IMG/VR virus record: IMGVR_UViG_3300005882_000215
Location: 1-21,675 of that record
From: a virus
DNA: 21,675 nucleotides
Direction: 5' to 3' (one strand)
Below, piece by piece: positions 6,643 through 13,329 of the stretch. Both the position numbers and the translations under genes were made by a program. The notes under the pieces are model-generated. The model made no database searches, was not told the DNA's origin, and worked only from the letters and a program-made list of their open reading frames with translations. Within the stretch, counting starts at the first letter, position 1, and every line of letters begins with the position of its first letter.

Positions 6643-7458
6643 TTACTTAGACTCTTCTTTTGCATTGTCTTCAGTGAGTAGCCCTGCATCACGAAGAATT
6701 TTTTCTTGAACTTTTTTTTCAATTTCTTCGTTTATTTGCTGCTCTTTCTTTTTGCGATATGCCTCGCGTCGCCTAGCAAGCTTAGCTTCTTTTGTCTTTT
6801 GCTTTTCCTCAGGCGTCTTTTTTCTTCGATCTACTTTCTTTTCTGTTTCTTTTTTTTTAGTAGTATCGCTTTCATTAGCAGATGCTTCTGCTTCTTCTTT
6901 TGCCGGCTCGTCTGCTTTGACAGACTTTAGAAGTTGCTCTGCTTGCTCACGCTTAGCCTTCGCATCATTTTCTAATAGTTCTGCTTGCATCAACATGCTT
7001 TCAGCAATTTCAGCCTTTTCTTTGTCAGACAAGATAGTGGGCTGTTTCTGGGTAGTTTCTGCAACAACTGCTTCAGCAGGATTTGCTTGTGCTTCTTCTG
7101 ACACGCCACCCGCAGCAATTGCTGCGTTAATTTCTGCTAGTGCAACAGGACGGTTAGGGATTGGCACAAGCTCAATTTCATCAACACTAGCTTTGCGCAA
7201 ATATTTTCTTGCATGTAGTGTTTCTAGTGCATTAGTGCCGTCATTTAGTTTTGACTGACTAAGTGCAACATATAGATCGTTTGTGCCTTGTGCTAAGTTT
7301 GAGTTAACAATTTCCATAATGTTGTCATGCAACAAATCTGGCAATCTCTCAATTTCGCAGATTAAGCAGTCCTTCGGTGAATCTGGTAATTCACGGAACA
7401 CAACAATAACTCGAGTTCCTGTATTTTTAATTCGCCCAACGTGTTTAGTCATTTTCAT
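6643..7458 (-). CDS. Lys/Glu/Ala-rich coiled-coil protein with a conserved N-terminal domain
   Basis: A 271-residue protein in two parts. Residues 1 to about 112 look globular (RVIVVFRELP, CLICEIERLPDLLHD, TLHARKYLRK) and resemble a domain I associate with hypothetical proteins of T4-like marine phages; that is recollection, not proof. Residues 115-271 are low complexity, first Ala/Glu-rich and then Lys/Arg/Glu-rich with long helix-forming runs, likely a coiled or disordered basic tail able to bind nucleic acid. The ribosome site is unusually strong (AAGGAGGTGA, 7 nt before ATG 7458), suggesting high expression and perhaps a structural or DNA-associated role. A strong terminator follows it. 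Confidence 0.75.
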   Translation of the reverse strand: MKMTKHVGRIKNTGTRVIVVFRELPDSPKDCLICEIERLPDLLHDNIMEIVNSNLAQGTNDLYVALSQSKLNDGTNALETLHARKYLRKASVDEIELVPIPNRPVALAEINAAIAAGGVSEEAQANPAEAVVAETTQKQPTILSDKEKAEIAESMLMQAELLENDAKAKREQAEQLLKSVKADEPAKEEAEASANESDTTKKKETEKKVDRRKKTPEEKQKTKEAKLARRREAYRKKKEQQINEEIEKKVQEKILRDAGLLTEDNAKEESK

Positions 7459-7484
7459 AATATCACCTCCTTTTAGGTATTTTG

Positions 7485-7790
7485 CTATTCGCTGGCCGAA
7501 GGATTGCTGTCATCTTCGCTAGTGACTTGTTCGCTTTGCTGGCTTGCTTCAGCTTGTGCTGCTGCTGCATACGCCAAAAAAGCATTTAGTTTGTTGTATA
7601 GCACGCCAACGTCAGCAAGTTCTGCTGCTTTAAACGCACCTCTACGTGACGCAACATCAATAATTTGCGCTAGTCCTTGCAAATCTGATAGTTGAAGCTG
7701 AACTGCTTCAGCTTGTGCTGTTGTTTCAGCTTGTGCAGGTTCTACTGGGTCAGTTGCTACTGCTTCTTGGCTTTTTGCTGTCTTACTCAT
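7485..7790 (-). CDS. small conserved phage protein, Ala/Gln-rich
   Basis: A 101-residue protein with an Ala/Gln/Glu-rich N terminus (1-32), a compact central segment LQGLAQIIDVASRRGAFKAA, then LADVGVLYNKLNAFLAYA, and a Ser/Glu-rich tail. The central segment resembles a short helical domain I have met in hypothetical proteins of T4-like phages, so it is probably a real, conserved fold flanked by disorder. The start is well supported by AAGGAG 7 nt upstream. It sits 26 nt before the 271-residue gene on the same strand, with similar Ala/Glu-rich composition, suggesting co-transcription and a shared role. Function is unknown. Confidence 0.75.
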   Translation of the reverse strand: MSKTAKSQEAVATDPVEPAQAETTAQAEAVQLQLSDLQGLAQIIDVASRRGAFKAAELADVGVLYNKLNAFLAYAAAAQAEASQQSEQVTSEDDSNPSASE

Positions 7791-7807
7791 AGTGTGTCTC
7801 CTTGTAG

Positions 7808-8335
7808 TTAACTTTGAATTGACAATGGTATAAAGGTTTTCCAGTACTCGTCTTTAACGTGTATTGGTTTTTTAAATTGTTTTGCAACTAGTTCATAATA
7901 TGAAGGAATAGTGCATTTTTTCATTGGCTGTATGCTTTCATTTGCACCACGTTTAGTGTTGCAAGGCTTGCATGACGTAATAATATTAAGCCAATTAGTT
8001 TTTCCGCCTTTACTGCGAGGAACAACATGATCTAAGCTAAGGTGCTTTTCATTGTATTCTTTCCCGCAATATTGACATGTGTAATCATCACGTAAAAATA
8101 TATTATTGCGTGTAAATTTAACACGACGATTCCATTTTATGTAATCATTAGTAATGACAACACTTGGGACCGCCATTGTTATAGATGGTGATCGCACATT
8201 CCAATTGTCATGATTTTTTAATATTCTAACTTTATCTGTAACAACTAAACGTATTGCAATTTGCCAATTTACAACAGATAGTGGCAATAGAGATAGTGGT
8301 GTTCCGTCTTTGTTTAATATTAATGTGTCTGACAT
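7808..8335 (-). CDS. HNH endonuclease
   Basis: A 175-residue HNH nuclease. After an N-terminal domain of about 80 residues (LNKDGTPLSLLPLSVVNW, RRVKFTRNNIFLRD) comes the zinc-bound HNH core: C87xxC90, LDHVVPRSKGG with D102 and H103, the Asn of NWLNI, and C122xxC125. This N-terminal domain plus HNH is the widespread bacterial and phage type, not a typical intron homing enzyme. An upstream in-frame TTG at 8368 is open, but ATG 8335 has AAGGA about 7 nt before it and is preferred. In phages such enzymes serve packaging, host DNA degradation or genome mobility; which one cannot be told here. Confidence 0.9.
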   Translation of the reverse strand: MSDTLILNKDGTPLSLLPLSVVNWQIAIRLVVTDKVRILKNHDNWNVRSPSITMAVPSVVITNDYIKWNRRVKFTRNNIFLRDDYTCQYCGKEYNEKHLSLDHVVPRSKGGKTNWLNIITSCKPCNTKRGANESIQPMKKCTIPSYYELVAKQFKKPIHVKDEYWKTFIPLSIQS

Positions 8336-8398
8336 TGTATTGTCCTTACGCTTTGTATTATTTACCAAATAGGCGTACTAAAAACTTTAAAAACTGAT

Positions 8399-8653
8399 CT
8401 ATTGCAACATCAGCTTGTAATCTTTCTCGTCAAAAAAGAAGACAACGCATACAGATTTTTGTTGATTACACCAGTCAATATAAAAAACACCATTACATAC
8501 TTTGTTTAACTCTTCTTCTAAATCACTAATAACTTCTGTGGAGCTAAACACAACTTGATGATTCAAAAAGGTCAAATAGATAGAAGGCTCTTTTATGAGC
8601 GCGTCCCACTCATCACGGTTTAATCTTTTGTTTTTCTTTTTTCTAAATTCCAT
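8399..8653 (-). CDS. hypothetical protein, 84 residues
   Basis: Not recognised. The first dozen residues are strongly basic (MEFRKKKNKRLNR), then DEWDALIKEPSIYLTFL and a beta-rich C-terminal half (GVFYIDW, SVCVVFFFDEKDYKLML). It looks like a small alpha/beta fold with a basic arm that could touch nucleic acid. AGGAAA lies about 10 nt before the ATG. It follows the terminator of the VWA gene, so it probably starts a short unit with the HNH gene 63 nt downstream. No clear promoter is visible between the terminator and this start. Confidence 0.7.
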   Translation of the reverse strand: MEFRKKKNKRLNRDEWDALIKEPSIYLTFLNHQVVFSSTEVISDLEEELNKVCNGVFYIDWCNQQKSVCVVFFFDEKDYKLMLQ

Positions 8654-8675
8654 GTGTGCATGTTTCCTAAATTTA

Positions 8676-8706
8676 ACAAACTACGCTTAAAATAAGCGTA
8701 GTTTGT
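8676..8706 (-). terminator. terminator after the VWA gene
   Basis: A perfect 14-bp inverted repeat (8676-8689 with 8693-8706, 3-nt loop) carries the core CTACGCTTA/TAAGCGTAG. On the minus strand it is followed by an imperfect T-rich stretch (TAAATTT). It begins 25 nt after the stop of the VWA gene at 8731. Confidence 0.75.
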
Positions 8707-8730
8707 ATATTAATGCAGCTTAGCCTTTCT

Positions 8731-9951
8731 TTATTTGCGACTGTAATGAAGCGTCATTCCAAATGGTGCTGTTGCCTCAGGGTTGCCATGTATTAAGAAA
8801 ATTGTGTCACAGTAGTTTTCATCACCCCAACTACCAAACGGGTAGCCGTCTGTAAACACAATTAAACGCTCAGGCACGTAGTCCATTTCTTTGAGCATAT
8901 CCCAGTTGCACATAAAATCTGTGCCACCCTTGCCTTCAATTTCAACGTCAAGCATTTCTGTCATATTGTCTGGTGTATAAGTATGCACAGTATATGCTTT
9001 TGTATCAAAGAACCACAGCTTAATTTCAAAATCTGCGTGTTGATCCATAATGCCTACTACTTCAGACAAAAAGTCTCGCAACATGTCATCACCAATTGAA
9101 CCTGATGTATCAATTGCAACTGCAACCTTAACCATTTGATCAGTGTCCATTGCAGGCAAAATGATGCCCCCTAATGAAGATGATTTGCGGCTTGGTCTTG
9201 AAAACGTGAAATCACTTTTAAATGCACTGTCAATTTGCATTTGTAACAGTTCACGCCAATCCATTTCTGGCTCAAGCAAGTCTTTTAGCAGGCGTTTTAC
9301 ACCACCTGGCGTGTTGCTGGCACCAGCAGCCTTAGCAGCCTCAATAACAGCATGTTTAATTTCTTCTTTAATTTGTGATGCTTCTTCTTTTGAAATAGCA
9401 ATTGGGCCATTAATGGCGCCATCGCCTTCGCCTTCACTGCCGTCTTCGCCTTCGCCACTAGTGTTGGGTTCTATGTGAACGTCAAGCGTAGTGTAACCTT
9501 GGCTGCCTTTTTCTTGTTGCTCATTATATAGAAGTTCATATACTTCTTCTGTAGCTAGCCCTTTATATTTGTGGTCTAGCAGCCCAACCTCTGGCATTTT
9601 GCCAATGCCTTGTTCTGTGATTTCCAAGTTAATGACAAAGTCCGCCGCAGCATTAAATAACGCTTTGTCGCGAGACCTGCAGCGGAACATGTGTTCATAA
9701 ACACAGTGCATAACCTCATGACAAATCAAAAAGTCAAGCTCTGGGTCGGACAATGACTCCAAAAACTCTTCATTAAAATATAAATGTTTGCCGTCTGTAG
9801 CGGCAGTAGGAAGCCAATCACCTGCTTTAACAATGCGAAGGCGTACTGCTAATGTACCAAAAAACGGCGCATTCATTAGCATACGAATTCGCGCTGCTAC
9901 TACACGCTTTTCATTTTGTGGCTTGAGGCCAGATGAGTTGTATTGTGCCAT
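8731..9951 (-). CDS. VWA-like protein with N-terminal metallopeptidase-like domain (CobT/DUF2201 type)
   Basis: A 406-residue two-domain protein. The N-terminal part holds HEVMHCVYEH (H78, E79, H82, H87), a zinc-peptidase-like HExxH of the kind in the DUF2201 N-terminal family. An acidic Gly/Glu-rich linker (about 163-178) leads to a C-terminal VWA-like domain with the MIDAS motif DTSGS (281-285), GGTD at 342-345 and FTDG at 366-369. Families of this design pair with MoxR-type AAA+ ATPases, and one is encoded at 12821-11691. Whether it cleaves protein or only binds metal is open. The start has AAAGGA 6 nt upstream, a consensus sigma70 promoter precedes it, and a hairpin terminator follows, so it can be a single-gene unit. 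Confidence 0.85.
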   Translation of the reverse strand: MAQYNSSGLKPQNEKRVVAARIRMLMNAPFFGTLAVRLRIVKAGDWLPTAATDGKHLYFNEEFLESLSDPELDFLICHEVMHCVYEHMFRCRSRDKALFNAAADFVINLEITEQGIGKMPEVGLLDHKYKGLATEEVYELLYNEQQEKGSQGYTTLDVHIEPNTSGEGEDGSEGEGDGAINGPIAISKEEASQIKEEIKHAVIEAAKAAGASNTPGGVKRLLKDLLEPEMDWRELLQMQIDSAFKSDFTFSRPSRKSSSLGGIILPAMDTDQMVKVAVAIDTSGSIGDDMLRDFLSEVVGIMDQHADFEIKLWFFDTKAYTVHTYTPDNMTEMLDVEIEGKGGTDFMCNWDMLKEMDYVPERLIVFTDGYPFGSWGDENYCDTIFLIHGNPEATAPFGMTLHYSRK

Positions 9952-9977
9952 ACACTATCCTTTTGTTGGTTGCTTAG

Positions 9978-9985
9978 TATTTAGC
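9978..9985 (-). promoter_or_regulatory. weak late-promoter-like octamer before the VWA gene
   Basis: On the minus strand this reads GCTAAATA, 26 nt before the start at 9951, similar to NATAAATA but with one mismatch. It lies just downstream of a consensus sigma70 promoter, so the gene could be read both early and late. This is a weak call. Confidence 0.25.
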
Positions 9986-9988
9986 AAC

Positions 9989-10017
9989 ATTATACTAAGA
10001 AAATGTGGCGCTGTCAA
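9989..10017 (-). promoter_or_regulatory. consensus sigma70 promoter for the VWA gene
   Basis: On the minus strand there is an exact TTGACA (10012-10017), a 17-nt spacer and an exact TATAAT (9989-9994), 37 nt before the start codon at 9951. The hexamers overlap the 3' end of the upstream nuclease gene, whose stop is at 9995-9997. An unmutated consensus promoter suggests strong early transcription by host polymerase. Confidence 0.85.
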
Positions 10018-10519
10018 CAAGATTAGCAATTTTAGTGCTACTTGTTATTTCAATGCAACAATTGTCGCATTTTGAATATTTGTTATTGAAATTGTGTACC
10101 ACAAAGTTATGAGAATCATTAATATAATGTATCTCATTTTTGTTCTCAATTCCGATAATAAAGGATAGATGGGCGTCAAATATTTTTGCAGCTTTGCGAT
10201 AATCTTCTACTTTCCATTTTTCTATTGCTACAAACTGTCTTACACCATGTCCTTTTAGACGGAATGTTTGTTTCTTTAGTTTTGCCTCACATAAAATTAA
10301 TGTTTTATTTGGAAGTGTTGGATTTGCAATAAACAGAAAATCTGGCAGTATAATGTCTTTGTGTTGTGGGTGAAACATTCTTGGGCCTTTACTAACACTT
10401 GTTTTAAAGTTGTGTGTTGGCACCACCCACGTATTGTTAAAATGTGTCATTAATAGCTGAAGCACACGGTCTTCAAACTTCATTCCTTTTTTAAGGTTTT
10501 TTACAAACTGTTCGTTCAT
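9995..10519 (-). CDS. PD-(D/E)XK nuclease-like protein
   Basis: A 174-residue protein with the outline of a PD-(D/E)XK nuclease: an N-terminal helix with KFEDRVLQLL (E16), a strand ILPDFLFI with D60, then LILCEAKLK with E78 and K80, the D...ExK arrangement of the catalytic core. A C-terminal CDNCC (C151, C154, C155) could bind metal. An ATG at 10534 is in frame, but the AAGGAGC ribosome site lies between it and ATG 10519, so the latter is the start. It overlaps the epimerase gene by 29 nt, and its 3' end carries the promoter of the VWA gene. Targets could be host or competitor DNA, or DNA ends during repair. The family call rests on a short motif only. Confidence 0.6.
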   Translation of the reverse strand: MNEQFVKNLKKGMKFEDRVLQLLMTHFNNTWVVPTHNFKTSVSKGPRMFHPQHKDIILPDFLFIANPTLPNKTLILCEAKLKKQTFRLKGHGVRQFVAIEKWKVEDYRKAAKIFDAHLSFIIGIENKNEIHYINDSHNFVVHNFNNKYSKCDNCCIEITSSTKIANLVDSATFS

Positions 10520-11402
10520 TATTGCTCCTTGCATACAATTGTCTTAGTTGCTGAATTCCTTCATGTAACTGTGTTTGTGCTTTCCAATTAATAACTGTGT
10601 TGTTTGACACTTCTGCGCAGGTCATAGCAGCGTATTTAGGCCTTGCTGGACCATACTGTACTGGTGCATTAAAAAGCTTAGCTAGGTCTGCTATAGTAGT
10701 TGACACGCCCGTTCCAATGTTAAATACACCTGGAACCATCATTGTTGCTGCGTTGTAAAATGCATTTGCAACATCATAGACATGCACAAAATCTCTGCTT
10801 TGACTACCGTCGCCGTCTATTGTTATGGGCTCGCCGTTCATTTCTGCCTGAAAGAAACGGCCAATGACAAGTGCATCTTTTCCTGTTGGCTGGCCTGGTC
10901 CGTATGTTGTAAAAATGCGCAAAATACTACAAGGTGGTGCGCCAGGCGTGATTTTGCATATTTCTTCACCTGCCTTTTTAGACCATGCATAATAATTAAG
11001 GGGGTTTCCTGGAACTTCTGGATATTGAGGATATGCATTGCCATAGTATGTGCTTGAGCCTGCATAAACTACGTGCTTAACATTGTTTTTAATTGCAGCA
11101 TTAATTAAGTTTTGCGTTCCAACAACATTGCTTTGAAAATACTGGTTCCAGTTTGTTTCACTTTCTGGTATTCTGGCTTTCGCAGCTAAATGAATGATGA
11201 CGTCTTGAAACTCTGTTGCTAGCTCTAAGTCATTTATATGTGTTTGTAAATAACCACGGAAAACGCTAGCAGGCTTTAGTGTGTCTAGATTGTCGTTTGG
11301 CGGGATGAATACGCTAACATTATGACCTTTGTCAATAAACTTTTTTGTTACGTGCTTTCCTATAAATCCTGTTGCACCAGTTATTAATACATTAAGCTTC
11401 AT
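10491..11402 (-). CDS. NAD-dependent epimerase/dehydratase (extended SDR)
   Basis: A 303-residue sugar-nucleotide epimerase-type enzyme, of usual length for the family. It has the NAD-binding GATGFIG (G9, G12, G15), the HLAAKAR segment at about 71-77, AGSSTYYG at 114-121, the catalytic Y138xxxK142, an LRIFTTYGPGQP region, and RDFVHVYDVANAF, all typical of GalE/RmlB-like extended SDRs. It probably acts on a nucleotide sugar in the cytoplasm; epimerase or dehydratase cannot be decided. The start overlaps the stop of the small upstream gene by ATGA (11399-11402). Together with the glycosyltransferases of the window it hints at a phage sugar pathway. Confidence 0.88.
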   Translation of the reverse strand: MKLNVLITGATGFIGKHVTKKFIDKGHNVSVFIPPNDNLDTLKPASVFRGYLQTHINDLELATEFQDVIIHLAAKARIPESETNWNQYFQSNVVGTQNLINAAIKNNVKHVVYAGSSTYYGNAYPQYPEVPGNPLNYYAWSKKAGEEICKITPGAPPCSILRIFTTYGPGQPTGKDALVIGRFFQAEMNGEPITIDGDGSQSRDFVHVYDVANAFYNAATMMVPGVFNIGTGVSTTIADLAKLFNAPVQYGPARPKYAAMTCAEVSNNTVINWKAQTQLHEGIQQLRQLYARSNNERTVCKKP

Positions 11403-11626
11403 ACTTCTTCAAGCTCCATTTTGTTAAATTGCTCAAAACGCATTCCTATTGCATGTGTTTTGTTTTTATTGCATACAAAAATTACACCAGACTTTAGTAT
11501 TTCTTTAATAGTTATAGTTGCACCTGGGGTCAATGAGAAACCCATAAAGCTACGCTTTTCTTGCTTTGTTGTGCTGTCTTTGTATTTTAATATTTTGTAT
11601 TGTTTATCTTTTTTAACCACGCTCAT
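11399..11626 (-). CDS. small protein, possibly FeoA/SH3-like
   Basis: A 75-residue protein with a basic N terminus (KKDKQYKILKYKDS), then SFMGFSLTPGATITI, VIFVCNKN, HAIGMRFEQFNKMELEEV. The order MGxxxxPGxxIxI ... HAIGMRxE ... MELEE resembles the C-terminal half of FeoA-type SH3-like domains, where a Gly-Pro turn is followed by an alanine-rich strand and a final IxV/E strand. That similarity is by eye and uncertain. If right, it would be a small protein-protein interaction module and not an iron transporter part. It lies 64 nt past the AAA+ gene, beyond its terminator, and is coupled to the epimerase by ATGA. AAAAGG precedes the start. Confidence 0.65.
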   Translation of the reverse strand: MSVVKKDKQYKILKYKDSTTKQEKRSFMGFSLTPGATITIKEILKSGVIFVCNKNKTHAIGMRFEQFNKMELEEV

Positions 11627-11642
11627 AAACCTTTTAATGCAG

Positions 11643-11672
11643 AAAAGGGTGGCTTACATTTGTAAGCCACCC
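11643..11672 (-). terminator. intrinsic terminator after the AAA+ gene
   Basis: A perfect 11-bp stem, GGGTGGCTTAC (11647-11657) with GTAAGCCACCC (11662-11672), has a 4-nt loop and is followed on the minus strand by TTTT. It lies 19 nt after the stop of the AAA+ gene. Some read-through to the downstream small gene is likely because no separate promoter is evident there. Confidence 0.85.
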
Positions 11673-11690
11673 CCAGGCACCGCACACTGC

Positions 11691-12821
11691 CTAGCCACCG
11701 ATAATCATTTGTCCATATTCTTTGTACAGACGCTTGAAGTTTTTCAGCTTGCGATGTTCAATTGGAAGATTAAACATGCTCTTGCGTAGTGCAGTGGTAC
11801 CGCCCAACACAATCATTTCTGGCTGCATGTTGTCAAGCATAAATGCAAAGTAGTTGTCAACATACTTGTGCCAGTCATCACTGTCAAACTTTTCATAGCC
11901 TTCAGGACGTGCATCCTCAGGACTTTCATAGACATTCACTAGTTCTTTTAAGCGGTAGCACAATGACACAACTAATGAGTAATGTGCTGACACTTCAGTA
12001 CAGTCAAGCTTTTTAACCTTTCCTGTTAATACGTCAATTGCGTCTGGCAATTGTGCAGCAAAGCGTCGGTGCTGTGCAAATTCTGTTGCAGTACCAGAGC
12101 CAACTGTGCCTGCAACAAGTGCAGTAATCTGTGAATCTGACAAACCAGTGCTTTCTGCTGTTTTGATCAAATCACTTGCAAATACCCAACTACGCGGTGT
12201 GGCAAATGCTTTGTCTGGTGATTTGGGATCAAATGTAAACAGTTTGTGTGAGTGCTTGCTCAAGTAACCAACTACGTCTTCATGAACGTTGTTGTTAAGC
12301 GCCCATGTCCGCCAATCTTCAAAATTTGCTTCCATATCAATGTGAACAAAGCGGTTGGCTAGTGGGCTTGGCATGCGGTAAACAACACCGCGGTCTGATT
12401 CACGGTTACCTGCAGCAATAATGCTAACACCTTCAGGCAATACATATGGCCCAATGCGGCGGTTCAAAATCAGCTGATATGCTGCTGCCTGCACACTTGG
12501 TGGTGCTGCGTTGATTTCGTCTAAGAACAAAATCGCACGTTCCAGGCCGTTAGTTTCTGTAGGCAGTTCTGAGTTTTGAGCCCACTCCATAGTTTTGGTT
12601 TCTGGGTTGTAATATGGAATACCCTTAAGATCTGTGGGCTCCATTAACAACAGACGCATATCAATTACTGGGCGAGGCTCGTCATATGAATTTGCAATCT
12701 GCTCAATTAGATCAGACTTACCAATTCCTGGAGGACCCGAAAGCATAACTGGGCGGCCAGCATCAAAGCATACACGGATGAGTGAAGCTGCTGCGCTAGG
12801 GCTGTGTGCGTATTCTGACAT
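11691..12821 (-). CDS. MoxR/CobS-type AAA+ ATPase
   Basis: A 376-residue AAA+ ATPase with Walker A GPPGIGKSD (29-37), Walker B ILFLDEIN (97-104; D101, E102), the sensor segment IIAAGNRESD, and MPSPLANRF with an Arg finger-type position. The layout matches the MoxR/CobS group, which works with VWA-domain partners in chelatase-like or chaperone-like assembly; the VWA protein at 9951-8731 is the obvious partner. Related genes in cyanophages have been annotated cobS. The start has AAGGAG 7 nt upstream. The leader contains two candidate promoters and two inverted repeats, and a strong terminator closes the unit. The client protein is unknown. Confidence 0.9.
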   Translation of the reverse strand: MSEYAHSPSAAASLIRVCFDAGRPVMLSGPPGIGKSDLIEQIANSYDEPRPVIDMRLLLMEPTDLKGIPYYNPETKTMEWAQNSELPTETNGLERAILFLDEINAAPPSVQAAAYQLILNRRIGPYVLPEGVSIIAAGNRESDRGVVYRMPSPLANRFVHIDMEANFEDWRTWALNNNVHEDVVGYLSKHSHKLFTFDPKSPDKAFATPRSWVFASDLIKTAESTGLSDSQITALVAGTVGSGTATEFAQHRRFAAQLPDAIDVLTGKVKKLDCTEVSAHYSLVVSLCYRLKELVNVYESPEDARPEGYEKFDSDDWHKYVDNYFAFMLDNMQPEMIVLGGTTALRKSMFNLPIEHRKLKNFKRLYKEYGQMIIGG

Positions 12822-12863
12822 ATTTATACTCCTTTGTGAGTTGTTTTACTAAACTACTGTGTA

Positions 12864-12892
12864 ATTTTACTACTAAAAAGTGATAATGTAAA
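12864..12892 (-). promoter_or_regulatory. sigma70 promoter, proximal, for the AAA+ gene
   Basis: On the minus strand: TTTACA (12887-12892), a 17-nt spacer, TAAAAT (12864-12869). Each hexamer has one mismatch to consensus. It lies 43 nt before the AAA+ start at 12821. The inverted repeat 12869-12908 overlaps the whole -35 region and spacer, so a bound protein or alternative DNA structure could control it. Confidence 0.6.
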
Positions 12893-12908
12893 TAGCTTTT
12901 TTAGTAGT
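12869..12908. repeat. 12-bp inverted repeat in the AAA+ leader
   Basis: ACTACTAAAAAG (12869-12880) pairs with CTTTTTTAGTAGT (12896-12908), all 12 positions matching apart from one extra T, with a 15-nt loop. It covers the proximal promoter. In RNA from the distal promoter it would form a hairpin in the 5' leader. No U tract follows, so it is not a terminator. Confidence 0.7.
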
Positions 12909-12936
12909 ATTAAGATTGTTACTACACCATCTTAAT
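12909..12936. repeat. 8-bp inverted repeat at the 5' end of the AAA+ leader
   Basis: ATTAAGAT (12909-12916) pairs perfectly with ATCTTAAT (12929-12936), with a 12-nt loop. It directly abuts the 12-bp inverted repeat and ends at the position where RNA from the distal promoter should start, so it would be the very 5' hairpin of that transcript. Confidence 0.6.
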
Positions 12937-12943
12937 GTTTATA

Positions 12944-12972
12944 ATTGTACATTAATAATGTGGTGTTGTCTA
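12944..12972 (-). promoter_or_regulatory. sigma70 promoter, distal, for the AAA+ gene
   Basis: On the minus strand: TAGACA (12967-12972), a 17-nt spacer, TACAAT (12944-12949). Each hexamer has one mismatch to consensus. The predicted start near 12937 gives a leader of about 115 nt. The -35 box overlaps the stop codon of the gene upstream. Confidence 0.6.
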
Positions 12973-13248
12973 TTCCTTTTTGTTATGATCAATCATAACG
13001 CGCCAATACAAAATTTCGTGGGTCTTGTTTGAGCGGATAGGAACAGACACCATAGAGAGGAATTCATCAACATTATGTTTGTCTTCATATGTTCCATAAC
13101 GCCGTATATGGCGATCAATTTTTTTTGACTCATTAATGCGTCTGGTAAGCTCAATGTAACCCGCTAGCGACATTTCACAAATTTTCGAATATTTGAGAAG
13201 ACGACCGTAGCGTTCTTTATTTCTTTTTACGATTTTTCTGAGACTCAT
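12970..13248 (-). CDS. basic hypothetical protein, 92 residues
   Basis: Not recognised. It is rich in Lys/Arg throughout (MSLRKIVKRNKERYGRLLKY, NESKKIDRHIRRYG), has predicted helices in the first two thirds, and a beta-like end (ILYWRVMIDHNKKE). The charge suggests nucleic acid or ribosome/polymerase binding, but there is no known motif. GGAGG lies 8 nt before the start, and a TTGACA promoter with an extended -10 lies about 50 nt upstream, so it looks like an early gene with good expression. Small basic early proteins in T4-like phages often target host machinery; this is analogy only. Confidence 0.72.
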   Translation of the reverse strand: MSLRKIVKRNKERYGRLLKYSKICEMSLAGYIELTRRINESKKIDRHIRRYGTYEDKHNVDEFLSMVSVPIRSNKTHEILYWRVMIDHNKKE

Positions 13249-13300
13249 TTTAAATACCTCCTAGTAGTTGTATGGTGTTTAAACAAATTAGATTAATTGC

Positions 13301-13329
13301 AGTTTAGCATCATAAAACGCAACTGTCAA
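13301..13329 (-). promoter_or_regulatory. sigma70 promoter for the basic 92-residue gene
   Basis: On the minus strand: exact TTGACA (13324-13329), a 17-nt spacer, TAAACT (13301-13306) preceded by TGC, an extended -10. It is 53 nt before the start at 13248 and overlaps the end of the gene upstream. Confidence 0.6.

Noticed and set aside
6752-7258. Long plus-strand open frame rich in Ser, Ala and Phe
   Set aside because: It is the complement of the Lys/Glu/Ala-rich minus-strand gene; its composition follows from that bias, and the minus gene has a near-perfect ribosome site.
8336-8368. Upstream extension of the HNH gene to a TTG
   Set aside because: ATG 8335 has an AAGGA site at good distance; the extension starts at a TTG with no ribosome site.
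12820-12828. TATAAATA-like octamer next to the AAA+ start
   Set aside because: It lies between the ribosome site and the ATG, so it cannot serve as that gene's promoter.
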